Below, piece after piece: positions 26,509 through 35,206 of a DNA stretch of 64,000 bases. This DNA comes from JAJEFO01 sp965221845 (lineage in GTDB: Bacteria; Pseudomonadota; Alphaproteobacteria; Rhodobacterales; Rhodobacteraceae): positions 2,790,001-2,854,000 of the forward strand of contig OZ244919.1 in NCBI GenBank assembly GCA_965221845.1, written 5' to 3'. Below the pieces are notes generated by a model. That model ran no database searches and had not been told where the DNA came from. It was given only the letters and a program-made list of their open reading frames with translations. Each line of letters opens with the position of its first letter. The first letter of the stretch is position 1. Both the position numbers and the translations under genes were made by a program.

Positions 26509-26796
26509 ATGTCAATTGATCTGGACGACGCCCGGCGCGTCGCAAGGCTTGCCAGGATCAGGGTCGACGAGGAGGACCTGCCGGCGCTCGCCGGCGAGTT
26601 CAACGCGATCCTCGGCTTCGTCGGCCAGCTGCGCGAGGTCGATGTCAGCGGCGTCGAGCCCATGACCAGCGTCACGCCCATGCGGCTCAAGCGCCGGGAG
26701 GACAAGATTGCCGGCGGAGGCATCGCCGGAAAGGTGCTGGCGAACGCGCCGGACGCGCGCGAGGGCTACTTCGTCGTGCCCAAGGTCGTGGAGTAG
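26509..26796 (+). CDS. gatC: Asp-tRNA(Asn)/Glu-tRNA(Gln) amidotransferase subunit C
   Basis: 95 aa, normal for GatC. It reads VARLARIRVDEEDLPALAGE, then FNAILGFVGQLREVDVSGVEP and the C-terminal EGYFVVPKVVE, the family's conserved ends. GatC tethers GatA to GatB in the enzyme that converts misacylated Glu-tRNA(Gln) and Asp-tRNA(Asn) into the correct amide forms. gatA begins three bases after the stop. gatB is not in the window. Confidence 0.95.
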   Translation: MSIDLDDARRVARLARIRVDEEDLPALAGEFNAILGFVGQLREVDVSGVEPMTSVTPMRLKRREDKIAGGGIAGKVLANAPDAREGYFVVPKVVE

Positions 26797-26799
26797 GGC

Positions 26800-28278
26800 G
26801 TGGACGGACTCAACGCCCTCTCGATCTCCGAGGCGCGCGACAGGCTGAGGGCTGGCGATGTCACCAGCGTGGAGATCACCGAGGCCTGCCTCGCCGCCGC
26901 GGAAGGGGCCGCGGCGCTGAATGCCGTCGTGCATCCGACGCCGGAGCGTGCGCTCGAACAGGCCAGGGCGGCCGATGCACGCCTGACCGAAGGCGACGCG
27001 CCGTCCATGTGCGGGATCCCGGTGGGCGTCAAGGACCTGTTCTGCACCGAAGGCGTGCCGAGCCAGGCTGCGAGCGGAATCCTGGCGGGCTTCACGCCGC
27101 CCTACGAGTCGACCGTTACGTCCCGGCTCTTCGAGGCCGGGGCGGTGATGACCGGCAAGCTCAACATGGACGAGTTCGCCATGGGCAGCTCGACCGAGAG
27201 CAGCGTCTATGGCCGCGCCGTCAATCCGTGGAAGCCGGGCGACGCCGAGCTGACCCCGGGCGGGTCGTCCGGCGGGTCCGCCGCTGCCGTGGCCGCGGAT
27301 CTCTGTCTGGGCGCAACGGGAACCGATACGGGCGGCTCCATCCGGCAGCCGGCCGCATTCACGGGGATCACCGGCATGAAGCCGACATACGGCCGGGTCA
27401 GCCGCTGGGGCGTCATCGCCTTCGCCTCGTCGCTCGACCAGGCCGGACCGATGACGAAATCCGTTCGTGACGCCGCGATCATGCTCGGGGCCATGTCCGG
27501 CCACGACCCGAAGGACTCCACGAGCGCCGACATTCCCGTGCCGGACTTCGAGGCCATGCTGACGGGGGATGTCAGGGGAAAGACGGTCGGGATACCCAAT
27601 GAATACCGGATGGACGGAATGCCCGAAGCCATCGACGGGCTCTGGGCTTCGGGCAGCGGCATGCTGGAGGACGCCGGCGCGACGCTGGTGGACATATCGC
27701 TGCCGCACACGAGATACGCGCTGCCCGCGTATTACGTCCTTGCGCCGGCGGAAGCGTCGTCGAACCTCGCGCGCTACGATGGCGTGCGCTACGGCAGCCG
27801 GGCGACGCTGGCCCCGGGCGATGACATAACGGCAATGTACGAAAGGACCCGGGCGGAGGGTTTCGGGGACGAGGTCAAGCGGCGCGTCATGATCGGCACC
27901 TACGTGCTGTCCGCGGGGTTCTACGACGCATACTACAACCATGCGCGCAAGGTCCGGACGCTCATCAGGAAGGACTTCGAGGACGCCTTCGCGGACGGCG
28001 TCGACGCGATCCTGACGCCGGCGACCCCGTCGGCCGCGTTTCCGCTCGGCCGGAAGTTCGACGACCCGGTGCAGATGTACCTCAACGACGTGTTCACCGT
28101 GACGGTGAACCTTGCGGGCCTGCCCGGGATTTCCGTGCCGGCCGGCCTTGACCCGGAAGGCCTGCCCATCGGCCTGCAGCTCGTCGGCAAGCCCTGGGAA
28201 GAGGGGGAGCTGCTGGATTTCGCCCTGGCGATCGAGAGCCGTGCGGGCTTCGTGGCAAGGCCCGAGAGGTGGTGGTAG
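26800..28278 (+). CDS. gatA: Asp-tRNA(Asn)/Glu-tRNA(Gln) amidotransferase subunit A
   Basis: 492 aa with a GTG start at 26800, three bases after gatC. It is the glutaminase subunit that releases ammonia for GatB. The amidase-signature triad is complete: Lys78 (VGVKDLF), Ser156 (PGGSSGGSAAAVAADL) and Ser180 (GTDTGGSIRQPA). Length and C-terminal PIGLQLVGKPWEE are standard. The lipoprotein gene at 28280 begins one base after its stop. Confidence 0.96.
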   Translation: MDGLNALSISEARDRLRAGDVTSVEITEACLAAAEGAAALNAVVHPTPERALEQARAADARLTEGDAPSMCGIPVGVKDLFCTEGVPSQAASGILAGFTPPYESTVTSRLFEAGAVMTGKLNMDEFAMGSSTESSVYGRAVNPWKPGDAELTPGGSSGGSAAAVAADLCLGATGTDTGGSIRQPAAFTGITGMKPTYGRVSRWGVIAFASSLDQAGPMTKSVRDAAIMLGAMSGHDPKDSTSADIPVPDFEAMLTGDVRGKTVGIPNEYRMDGMPEAIDGLWASGSGMLEDAGATLVDISLPHTRYALPAYYVLAPAEASSNLARYDGVRYGSRATLAPGDDITAMYERTRAEGFGDEVKRRVMIGTYVLSAGFYDAYYNHARKVRTLIRKDFEDAFADGVDAILTPATPSAAFPLGRKFDDPVQMYLNDVFTVTVNLAGLPGISVPAGLDPEGLPIGLQLVGKPWEEGELLDFALAIESRAGFVARPERWW

Positions 28279-28279
28279 C

Positions 28280-28918
28280 ATGTCGTTGCGGAACACGTGT
28301 CGGCACGTTCAGGACCTGGCATTCCGCCTGATGACGGCTGTCGCCCTGTGCGGCCTGGCGGCCTGCACGGCCCAGGGATTCGGCGACGCCCCGGGTGCCG
28401 GGGCGCAGCCCTCCGGCGAGATGGCATCCGGCTCTGCTGCGGCGGATCCGCCAGTGCCGCCGCATGCCGGCGGGCCGGCGCAAGGCGGGGAAGCGGCGCC
28501 TCCTTCGGGCGGAGTCGACCGGGCCGTCATTTCGGACGAGCAGGACTTCGAGGCGGTGAGTTCGCGCGAAACCATCGAAAGCGACCGCGACCGGCTGCAG
28601 CGCCAGCGGGACGCGTTTCAGCTTGTCGGTCCGGAGGACCTGCCGTCGCGTCCCGGCGGGCTGGGGCCCAACATCGTGGCCTACGCGCTCTCGACGACGA
28701 ATGACGTCGGCGAGCCGGTCTACAGCCGCATGGGCCTGTTCAACGAGTCATGGCACGAGCGGGTGTGCGCCAGGTATGGCTGGAGCGACCGGGCGCAGGC
28801 CGCGTTCCTGCAGGCGGGCGGTCCCGAACGCGACCTCAGGGGCCTCGATCCGGACGGCGACGGATTCGCCTGCAACTGGGACCCGGGTCCGTTCCGCATC
28901 GCGCGGCAGGACGGCTAG
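28280..28918 (+). CDS. Lipoprotein with C-terminal Ca-binding (excalibur-like) motif
   Basis: 212 aa. The signal peptide ends in the lipobox LAAC (MTAVALCGLAAC), so the protein should be lipid-anchored. A low-complexity Ala/Gly/Pro linker follows to about residue 75. The C-terminal region contains WHERVCARYGWSDRAQAAF and DPDGDGFACNWDPGPF, the DxDxDGxxC calcium-binding pattern of excalibur-like domains. The next gene, a cell-wall amidase, starts two bases after its stop, and both probably act at the envelope. Confidence 0.75.
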   Translation: MSLRNTCRHVQDLAFRLMTAVALCGLAACTAQGFGDAPGAGAQPSGEMASGSAAADPPVPPHAGGPAQGGEAAPPSGGVDRAVISDEQDFEAVSSRETIESDRDRLQRQRDAFQLVGPEDLPSRPGGLGPNIVAYALSTTNDVGEPVYSRMGLFNESWHERVCARYGWSDRAQAAFLQAGGPERDLRGLDPDGDGFACNWDPGPFRIARQDG

Positions 28919-28920
28919 GG

Positions 28921-29604
28921 GTGGAGGTCGTCGAACGGCCCGCGTCCTGTTTCGGGGACCGGCCGGCCGGGGTGCCGATAGAGCTTGTCGTGCTTCACTA
29001 CACTGCGATGAAGGATGCGGAGGCCGCGCTGGAACGTCTCTGCGGCAGGGAATTCGAGGTCTCTGCGCATTACCTGGCGGCAAGGGACGGAACGGTCTTC
29101 CGGATGGTTCCCGAGGACAGGCGGGCCTGGCACGCGGGCGCCGGCTCCTGGGCAGGACGGGGCGACGTGAATTCCCGCTCCATCGGGATCGAACTCGACA
29201 ACGACGGCGAGTCGCGCTTCACCGAACCCCTGATGGCGGCGCTGGAAGTCCTGCTCGCCGAAATCCTGGAGCGTCACGCCCTGCCTCCGCAGGCGGTGAT
29301 CGGGCACTCCGACATGGCGCCTGACCGCAAGCGCGATCCGGGGCCGCGTTTCGACTGGCGGCGGCTTGCCGAGACGGGCCTCTCGATCTGGCCTGCGCCC
29401 TTGCCGGGCGGCGACTTCATGCGAGACGCCTCGGTGTTCGGCTACCCGGTGGATGCCGGGGAAGCCGCGATACTCTCCGCCTTCCGCCAGCGCTTCAACC
29501 CGACCGCCAGCGGTCCCGCGTCGAGGCATGACGAGGCGATCATGGCCGGACTGGCGCGGAGTTTCCCGTCTGGAGGCGCATGTGGCCTGCTGCGCCCGGG
29601 ATGA
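28921..29604 (+). CDS. N-acetylmuramoyl-L-alanine amidase (amidase_2, AmpD-like)
   Basis: 227 aa with a GTG start two bases after the lipoprotein stop. Zinc ligands are recognisable in VVLHYTAM, RAWHAGAG and GHSDMAPDRKRDPGPRF. NSRSIGIELDN is the conserved core strand. These enzymes cut the bond between muramic acid and L-alanine in peptidoglycan or its recycled fragments. No signal peptide is seen at the chosen start, which fits a cytoplasmic AmpD-like recycling role; a secreted form cannot be excluded. Confidence 0.87.
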   Translation: MEVVERPASCFGDRPAGVPIELVVLHYTAMKDAEAALERLCGREFEVSAHYLAARDGTVFRMVPEDRRAWHAGAGSWAGRGDVNSRSIGIELDNDGESRFTEPLMAALEVLLAEILERHALPPQAVIGHSDMAPDRKRDPGPRFDWRRLAETGLSIWPAPLPGGDFMRDASVFGYPVDAGEAAILSAFRQRFNPTASGPASRHDEAIMAGLARSFPSGGACGLLRPG

Positions 29605-29682
29605 CGCGCCCGGACACCCTTCCGCATCCTTTCAGGCATGACGTTTCCTGCGCTCCGCCCGTTCTCGCCGCGCAAGCCGCCC

Positions 29683-29710
29683 TTGACGATTGCTCGGCCG
29701 GGACAATGCA
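29683..29710 (+). promoter_or_regulatory. Weak candidate promoter for rnpB
   Basis: TTGACG at 29683–29688 is a good -35 box. The expected -10 position (about 29705–29710, AATGCA) is poor. It lies 15–20 bases before the likely 5' end of the RNase P RNA. Confidence 0.3.
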
Positions 29711-29726
29711 TGTATGCAGCGCGCTG

Positions 29727-30076
29727 CGGATGGCTGGATGGCCGCGGGACGATGGTTTCGAGGAAAGTCCGGACTCCACGGAGCGACGGTGCCGGGTAAC
29801 GCCCGGCCGGGGAAACCCGAGGGAAAGCGCCACAGAGAACAGACGGCCTCGCATGCGGGGCAATGGTGAAACGGTGAGGCAAGAGCTCACCGCGGGACTG
29901 GCAACAGGACCGGCACGGCAAGCCCCGCCGGGAGCAATGCCGAATAGGGATCCCGCACGGACGCGCTTCGGTTCAGGGATCCGGGTTGGCAGCATGACCC
30001 CTCCGGCAACGGCGGGGCAAGATGAATGGTCATCGCCCCGGAAACGGGGCACAGAATCCGGCTTACAGGCCATCCG
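29727..30076 (+). ncRNA. rnpB: RNase P RNA, bacterial class A
   Basis: The catalytic RNA that removes 5' leaders from tRNA precursors. Two hallmark blocks are present: GAGGAAAGTCCGGACTCCAC near 29759–29778 (5' strand of P4 and its flanks), and ACAGAATCCGGCTTACAGG near 30050–30068 (3' strand). Between them lie the GGGTAACGCCCGG loop and GAGGGAAAGCGCCACAGAGA, and then GGTGAAACGGTGAGGCAAGA. The outer helix P1 is GGATGGC near 29728 pairing with GCCATCC at about 30069–30075, which sets the ends. The length, about 350 nt, is normal. Confidence 0.93.
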
Positions 30077-30265
30077 CATCCTGCCGCCGGGGAAGGCCGT
30101 GTTCGCGACGCGGCGCCCATGAGCAGGCCAGTGCCGATATCTCCGGGTCGAACCCTGGGCTTGCATTCCTCAATCGTGTTGACACCTTCGCCCCTTCGGT
30201 CAATACCCGGCCGCCATGGATTCCGGCTTGCGGCCTTCGGAGCCGGTGCCGAGAGGAGAAAGCCG

Positions 30266-30433
30266 ATGGCGAAGCCGACGACGATCAAGATCCGCCTTAA
30301 CTCGACGGCAGGCACGGGCCATTTCTACGTGACCAGGAAGAACGCCCGCACGATGACCGAGAAGATGACCGTGCGGAAGTACGATCCGGTCGCGCGCAGG
30401 CATGTCGAGTACAGGGAAGGCAAGAGCAAGTAG
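30266..30433 (+). CDS. rpmG: 50S ribosomal protein L33
   Basis: 55 aa, full length. MAKPTTIKIRLNSTAGTGHF and YVTRKNARTMTEKMTVRKYD match the alphaproteobacterial L33, a form without the zinc-binding cysteines. GAGAGGAG precedes the ATG. It is convergent with tkt, 46 bases away, and no clear terminator is visible between them. Confidence 0.96.
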   Translation: MAKPTTIKIRLNSTAGTGHFYVTRKNARTMTEKMTVRKYDPVARRHVEYREGKSK

Positions 30434-30479
30434 CTGCCGGTCGTCCGCCGTCGCGCCGGGAGCCGGGTCGTCCATGCAG

Positions 30480-32501
30480 CTAAAGCAGCGCGCGGACTTT
30501 CTCGGCGACGTTTTCCGCCGTGATGCCGAAATGCCGGTAGAGATCCCCGGCCGGCGCGGACGCGCCGAAACCCTCCATGCCCACGAACCCGTCCCGACCC
30601 GCGCGGCCGCGTTCGCCAAGAAGCCATCTGTCCCAGCCCTGACGCACGCCCGCCTCCACGGCGACGCGGACCGCACCCGCAGGCAGCACGCGCCTGCGGT
30701 AGGTTTCGTGCTGTTCTGCAAAGAGTTCCGCGCAAGGCATCGAAACCACGCTCGTGCCGATTCCGTCCGCCTCCAGCAGAGACCGCGCCTCAAGCGCAAC
30801 GGAGACCTCGGAGCCGGTGGCGATCAGGACGGCACGGCGCCGGCCTGAACCGGGTCGCGCCAGGGTGTAGGCGCCCAATGCGGTGAGATTCATCGACCTG
30901 TGCCGTGTTCGCACGGTCGGCAGGTCCTGGCGCGAAAGGGCCAGGACCGTCGGGGTCCGCTTGGACGAAAGCGCGATTTCCCATGCCTCGGCGGTTTCGA
31001 CCGCGTCGGCGGGCCGGATCACGCGGCAGTTGGGCGTCGCGCGAAGCATTGCCAGATGCTCGACCGGCTGGTGGGTCGGGCCGTCCTCGCCCAATCCGAT
31101 CGAATCATGGGTCATCACGTAGGTCACGGGCAGGCGCATCAGCGCCGAAAGCCGGATCGCCCCTCTTGCGTAGTCGGTGAAGCAAAGGAACGTGCCGCCA
31201 TAGGGCTTGACGCCACCATGGAGCGCCATGCCGGCCATGGCGGCCGCCATGCCGTGCTCCCGTATCCCGTAGTGAATGTAGCGGCCCTTGCGATTCGTGG
31301 AATCGAACGTTCCGAGATCCGGGGTCCTGGTGTTGTTCGAGCCGGTCAGGTCTGCAGAGCCTCCGATGGTCTCGGACACCACGGGGTTGATCACCGCCAG
31401 CGCGGCTTCGGACGCCTTCCGGGTCGCCATTTTGGGCCTGTCTTCTGACAGGGACTTCTTCAAGGCCCGGACGACGGGTGTCAGGCGTTTGTGCGTGCCG
31501 CCCGACATAATCCTGTTGAAGTCTGCCTGGCGTGCCGTCGACAGGGCCGCAAGCCGATCCTGCCAGGCCTGGCGGGCCTCGCGGCCGCGGCGGCCGATGG
31601 CACGCCAGGATTCGAGCACGGGGCCGGGCACGTCGAACGGCGGATGCGGCCAGCCAAGGGCGGCGCGCACGGCCGCGATCTCGTCCGGTCCCAGGGGCGC
31701 GCCGTGCGCCGAAGCGGTGCCCTGCTTGCCGGGCGCGCCGAACCCGATGACGGTCTTGCAGGCGATCATCACGGGCCTGTTCGACTCGCGGGCCCTGCTC
31801 AGCGCGCGGTCGATGTCCTCGGGATCATGTCCGTCGCACTCCATGGTGTCCCAGCCCGAGGCCTGGAAGCGCCGGTTCTGGTCGGTCGTGTCCGAAAGCG
31901 CGATCTGGCCGTCGATCGAGATGCCGTTGTCGTCCCAGAGCACGATCAGTCTCGACAGCCGCTGCATTCCGGCAAGCCCGATCGCCTCCTGGCTCAGCCC
32001 CTCCATCAGGCATCCGTCGCCTGCGATGACATAGGTGGAATGATTGACGACCCCTTTCCCGAAACGCGCCCTGAGAGCCTCTTCTGCAATGGCGAACCCG
32101 ACCGCGTTCGAGAGTCCCTGGCCAAGGGGTCCGGTCGTTGTTTCGATCCCCTTGGCATGCCCGTATTCGGGATGGCCCGCCGTGACCGCGCCGAGCTGGC
32201 GAAAGCGCCTGATCTGATCGCGCGTCATGTCCTCGTAGCCGGTGAGGTGCAGCAACGCGTAGAGCAGCATCGAGCCATGGCCCGCAGACAGGATGAAGCG
32301 GTCGCGATCCGGCCAGTCCGGATCGGCCGCATCGAACTTGAGGTGCTTCTCGAAGAGGACCGTCGCCACGTCCGCCATGCCCATGGGCATCCCCGGATGG
32401 CCGGAATTGGCGGCCTGGACTGCATCCATGGCGAGTGCGCGAATTGCCGCTGCGCGCGCGAAATGGTCCGGGTGCAGTTCCTTGAGGGTCTCCATGTCCA
32501 T
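30480..32501 (-). CDS. tkt: Transketolase
   Basis: 673 aa, standard length. It moves two-carbon units in the pentose-phosphate pathway using thiamine diphosphate. Visible parts are HFARAAAIRALAMDAVQAAN, SGHPGMPMGMADVATVLF, GHGSMLLYALLHLTGY, the ThDP motif GDGCLMEGLSQEA…LIVLWDDNGISIDG, and the transketolase signature region GEDGPTHQPVEHLAMLRATP. GGAGGG precedes the ATG. It is divergent from the zapA pair. Confidence 0.96.
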   Translation of the reverse strand: MDMETLKELHPDHFARAAAIRALAMDAVQAANSGHPGMPMGMADVATVLFEKHLKFDAADPDWPDRDRFILSAGHGSMLLYALLHLTGYEDMTRDQIRRFRQLGAVTAGHPEYGHAKGIETTTGPLGQGLSNAVGFAIAEEALRARFGKGVVNHSTYVIAGDGCLMEGLSQEAIGLAGMQRLSRLIVLWDDNGISIDGQIALSDTTDQNRRFQASGWDTMECDGHDPEDIDRALSRARESNRPVMIACKTVIGFGAPGKQGTASAHGAPLGPDEIAAVRAALGWPHPPFDVPGPVLESWRAIGRRGREARQAWQDRLAALSTARQADFNRIMSGGTHKRLTPVVRALKKSLSEDRPKMATRKASEAALAVINPVVSETIGGSADLTGSNNTRTPDLGTFDSTNRKGRYIHYGIREHGMAAAMAGMALHGGVKPYGGTFLCFTDYARGAIRLSALMRLPVTYVMTHDSIGLGEDGPTHQPVEHLAMLRATPNCRVIRPADAVETAEAWEIALSSKRTPTVLALSRQDLPTVRTRHRSMNLTALGAYTLARPGSGRRRAVLIATGSEVSVALEARSLLEADGIGTSVVSMPCAELFAEQHETYRRRVLPAGAVRVAVEAGVRQGWDRWLLGERGRAGRDGFVGMEGFGASAPAGDLYRHFGITAENVAEKVRALL

Positions 32502-32705
32502 GCTGCCGCCCTCCGCTGGTCCGTATCGTCCCGGTTCTTAGCAGCCCGCTTGCCGAAGGCAAGCGAGCCTTGGCGCATCCTGAGGAAAGTGGGTGAAACC
32601 GTCGCCGCATGCGCTATGCTCCCTTCAGGCCCTTCCGCCCGCCGTTGATTCGCGGGCCAGGCACCGGGCGTCCGGCCAGGGCGGATTCGCAAGCCAGGAG
32701 CGACC

Positions 32706-33083
32706 ATGAGCGACATCTCCGAACTTGAAGGCAGGATACTGTCCGCGCTGGACAGGGCTGAATCGGCGCTGGACGGGATCGGCGCCGAGTCCGGGGGCCG
32801 GGACGGAGTCATTGAAGGGCTCGAGGCCGAAGTGGGCCGCTTGCAGGAGGCGCTCAGGACCCGGGACGCCCTGCTTCAGCAGACGCGGGCGGTGAACCGG
32901 AAGCTCAGGGAATCGAACGCTGCGCTCCGCTCGGCCAACGCCCGGGGGCTGATGCAGCCGGACCTGCTGAGTTTCGCCCTGGAGGGCGAGCTTGCCGGCC
33001 TTCGCGCCGCCCGCGACGTGGAGAGGGCGGAGATCGCGGAAATCCTGGCAGCGCTTGAACCGGTGCTGAAGGAGGCCGGATGA
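32706..33083 (+). CDS. Hypothetical coiled-coil protein upstream of zapA
   Basis: 125 aa. Almost the whole protein is predicted helix with heptad patterning (IEGLEAEVGRLQEALRTRDA, and RKLRESNAALRSANARGLMQ). No membrane segment or catalytic motif is visible. The stop overlaps the zapA start (ATGA), and a similar small coiled-coil gene stands before zapA in other alphaproteobacteria. A role in division or as a ZapA partner is plausible from position only. Confidence 0.75.
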   Translation: MSDISELEGRILSALDRAESALDGIGAESGGRDGVIEGLEAEVGRLQEALRTRDALLQQTRAVNRKLRESNAALRSANARGLMQPDLLSFALEGELAGLRAARDVERAEIAEILAALEPVLKEAG

Positions 33084-33505
33084 TGCCCGAGGTGTCGGTC
33101 CGGATTGGCGAAAGGCTCTTCAACGTGACATGCCGGGATGGCGAGGAAGGCGCGCTCAGCCAGGCCGCCGGGCTGCTCGATGCCGAAGCCAGGGCGCTTG
33201 AGGGCCGGTCCCGGCGCCTTCCCGACGCGGAGATGCTGCTCATGGCCGGGCTGATGCTGGCCGACAGGCATGTCGCCGCCGCAAGCGAGAAGGACCGGCT
33301 GGAGGAAACGGCCGTACGGCAGGAGGCCCGGATCACCGATCTGGAAGGCAGGGCCGCGCATGAGCGGGCACGGGCTGCGCCGCCAGGGGACGCGGTGTTC
33401 GGAACCCTGGCGAAGATCGCCGAGCGCGTGGAAGCGCTGGCGGAAACGGCTGAAGGGAGGTCGGGGAACGGCGCGCGGCCGAAGCCGGCCGCCGCGCAGG
33501 ACTGA
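33080..33505 (+). CDS. zapA: Cell division protein ZapA-like
   Basis: 141 aa. The N-terminal part, EVSVRIGERLFNVTCRDGEE and LSQAAGLLDAEARAL, is the ZapA fold; DAEMLLMAGLMLADRH begins the long helix that forms the tetramer. ZapA cross-links FtsZ filaments at the division ring. It is longer than E. coli ZapA because of an Ala-rich tail. Two ATGs overlap the previous stop. I looked for a 6S RNA downstream, its place in many proteobacteria, and did not see one. Confidence 0.85.
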   Translation: MMPEVSVRIGERLFNVTCRDGEEGALSQAAGLLDAEARALEGRSRRLPDAEMLLMAGLMLADRHVAAASEKDRLEETAVRQEARITDLEGRAAHERARAAPPGDAVFGTLAKIAERVEALAETAEGRSGNGARPKPAAAQD

Positions 33506-34301
33506 ATGCGGCGACGACAAGGCAGGCCGCATCACTTCCGTCAGTGGATCCAGTGAAAATCCGGATGGCGGTCCGAACGGTACAACGGTGGATCCGGCCA
33601 TGGCGGCACATCCCCTTCTCCCCGAGAACCGACGGCGTTGGAACGCCGCCATGATATGCCGCCTGACCCAGGCCATCACCGACTTTCGGGCATAACTCCT
33701 TTGAAGGCGGTGGCTCACTCTGAAAATTCGCCTTGTCTTCCGGCAGGGCCGTAGGGTGAGCGCCGTCATTCAAACGCAACCGGAGGACACTCCATGACAC
33801 GTCCGCCCGCCGTCCGCCCCGGGCACAGCAGTGCACCCAGTAACGGATGCGTCACCCCGAATCACGCCACATGGGGGCGGCCCGCGGGTCGGCCGGTAGC
33901 CCGTCATGCGGCCCGCTGCGCCAACCGCATTGAATCGATGGAGACATCACCTTCCTTTCCGGCGTGCGGCTTCCTTTCACGAAGCCGGACAGCTGCGAAA
34001 ACCGGCCGCCATCACCAGCTGCAGGCCGCCAGTCCAGTGAGTTCCGGACGTCACGTCGTTTCCCGATCGGTGTCCGCCATGGGTTGCAGGCGTAGCCGGG
34101 CGCGCCTGTCCGCAGGGTTCTTTCGTGCGCTTTGTGCGGACGACACCGCAATATGTCGCCCTGTGATCCGGCCGGAGCGCGAGACATTCTGAGACGAAGC
34201 CCATAATTCCCGCGCTTCAGGTAAATATGAGAGCCAGTGGAATCCCGAGGCAGGCGGCGGAAGGCCCGTATTGAAGACGCTGATCAACGGTTTATGGCCC
34301 G
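33506..34301. other. About 800 bases without a recognisable gene
   Basis: No frame on either strand matches a family I know. The region separates zapA from a miniature insertion element and may include decayed mobile DNA. Confidence 0.4.
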
Positions 34302-34445
34302 GGGTGTGGCCCAAATTTTTTGATGAGGCGGGGACGGCCTGACTCGCCAGCCAGTCGAGGAAATCTGCAGCCTTTGCTGCATAGCACTGCGAGGCCATCG
34401 TGCGCATCTGCGAATCGCAATCACCAACTGATCCGGGCTAAACCC
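34302..34445. mobile_element. 144-bp miniature inverted-repeat element, copy 1
   Basis: Left end GGGTGTGGCCCAAATTTTTT and right end (reverse strand) GGGTTTAGCCCGGATCAGTT form imperfect terminal repeats. The element is flanked by a perfect 9-bp target duplication, TATGGCCCG, at 34293–34301 and 34446–34454. Read in reverse, about 65 bases next to the left end encode FLDWLASQAV, matching the transposase C-terminus FLEWRTNQAV of the ISKra4-like IS at 41601–43286. It has no coding capacity of its own and would move with that IS's transposase. Confidence 0.8.
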
Positions 34446-34530
34446 TATGGCCCGAAACCGGTTCGCAATGACGGAAAATGACTGTATGGCAATCCCTCGT
34501 CATCCAAAACGAAGCTGGAGAGACCAACGC

Positions 34531-35022
34531 ATGGAACTCGACAGAAAAGAGGTCGCGAAGTTCAGGGACGGCTATTCTTGGGAAGGCGTCGAGGAGCTTG
34601 TCTACAAACAGGATGGAGAAATTTCATTCAAGGACATATCGCGACAGATCCTGCATAGAGACAGCAGCCTGTCTTGCGAACTCAGGTTCTTCGATATCAA
34701 ACCCGGAGGATATTCGACTTTCGAACGACACGAACATGTTCATGCCGTAATGATCCTGCACGGCGCGGGAAAATGCCTTGTCGGTGACAAGGTGCGCGAC
34801 GTCGGCGCCTATGATCTTGTAACGGTTCCCTCGATGACCTGGCATCAGTTCCGCGCGGCCGTGGACAGACCGATGGGTTTCCTGTGCATGGTCAATGTTG
34901 ACCGGGACAGGCCCCAGGTTCCTACGGAGAATGAATTGGAGGAGTTGAGAACCAATCCCGAGATCGCCGCATTTCTGGATTGGTCTGGTCACCCCCGTTC
35001 CAGTCCGAAGTGCAACACCTGA
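34531..35022 (+). CDS. Cupin-domain protein
   Basis: 163 aa. The cupin barrel is seen in ERHEHVHAVMILHGAGKCLV (metal-binding His residues of motif 1) and DLVTVPSMTWHQFRAA (His of motif 2). The N-terminus (VAKFRDGYSWEGVEELVYKQ) and C-terminus match no named enzyme. Cupins of this size are often dioxygenases, isomerases or ligand sensors. GGAG lies about 10 bases before the ATG. It is isolated, beginning 76 bases after the miniature element's duplication, and composition is less GC-rich than its neighbours. Confidence 0.75.
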   Translation: MELDRKEVAKFRDGYSWEGVEELVYKQDGEISFKDISRQILHRDSSLSCELRFFDIKPGGYSTFERHEHVHAVMILHGAGKCLVGDKVRDVGAYDLVTVPSMTWHQFRAAVDRPMGFLCMVNVDRDRPQVPTENELEELRTNPEIAAFLDWSGHPRSSPKCNT

Positions 35023-35112
35023 TGTAGGCGGGTCCTGGTCGATGTGACACATGATGTTGCGAATCGGCCAGGCGGCGGCGACAGTCCCTTTCGTTGGAAG
35101 AAGGAGACCGTC

Positions 35113-35206
35113 ATGCCCGAGGGCCATCGCCACCTGACCTACGAAGAACGCTGCCAGATCCACGCCCCGGGAAAGCGGGCTTTCCGGCCCGGCGATCGCC
35201 CGCCGG
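35113..35206 (+). pseudogene. IS30-family transposase relic, N-terminal piece
   Basis: MPEGHRHLTYEERCQIHAPG KRAF closely resembles the opening of IS30 transposases, then degenerates. The frame is cut at 35207 by the IS4-like element. A matching continuation lies beyond that element at 37665. Confidence 0.7.

Noticed and set aside
33506..34301. 6S RNA expected after zapA
   Set aside because: I did not find a long imperfect hairpin with a central bulge or a 6S-like sequence in this stretch.
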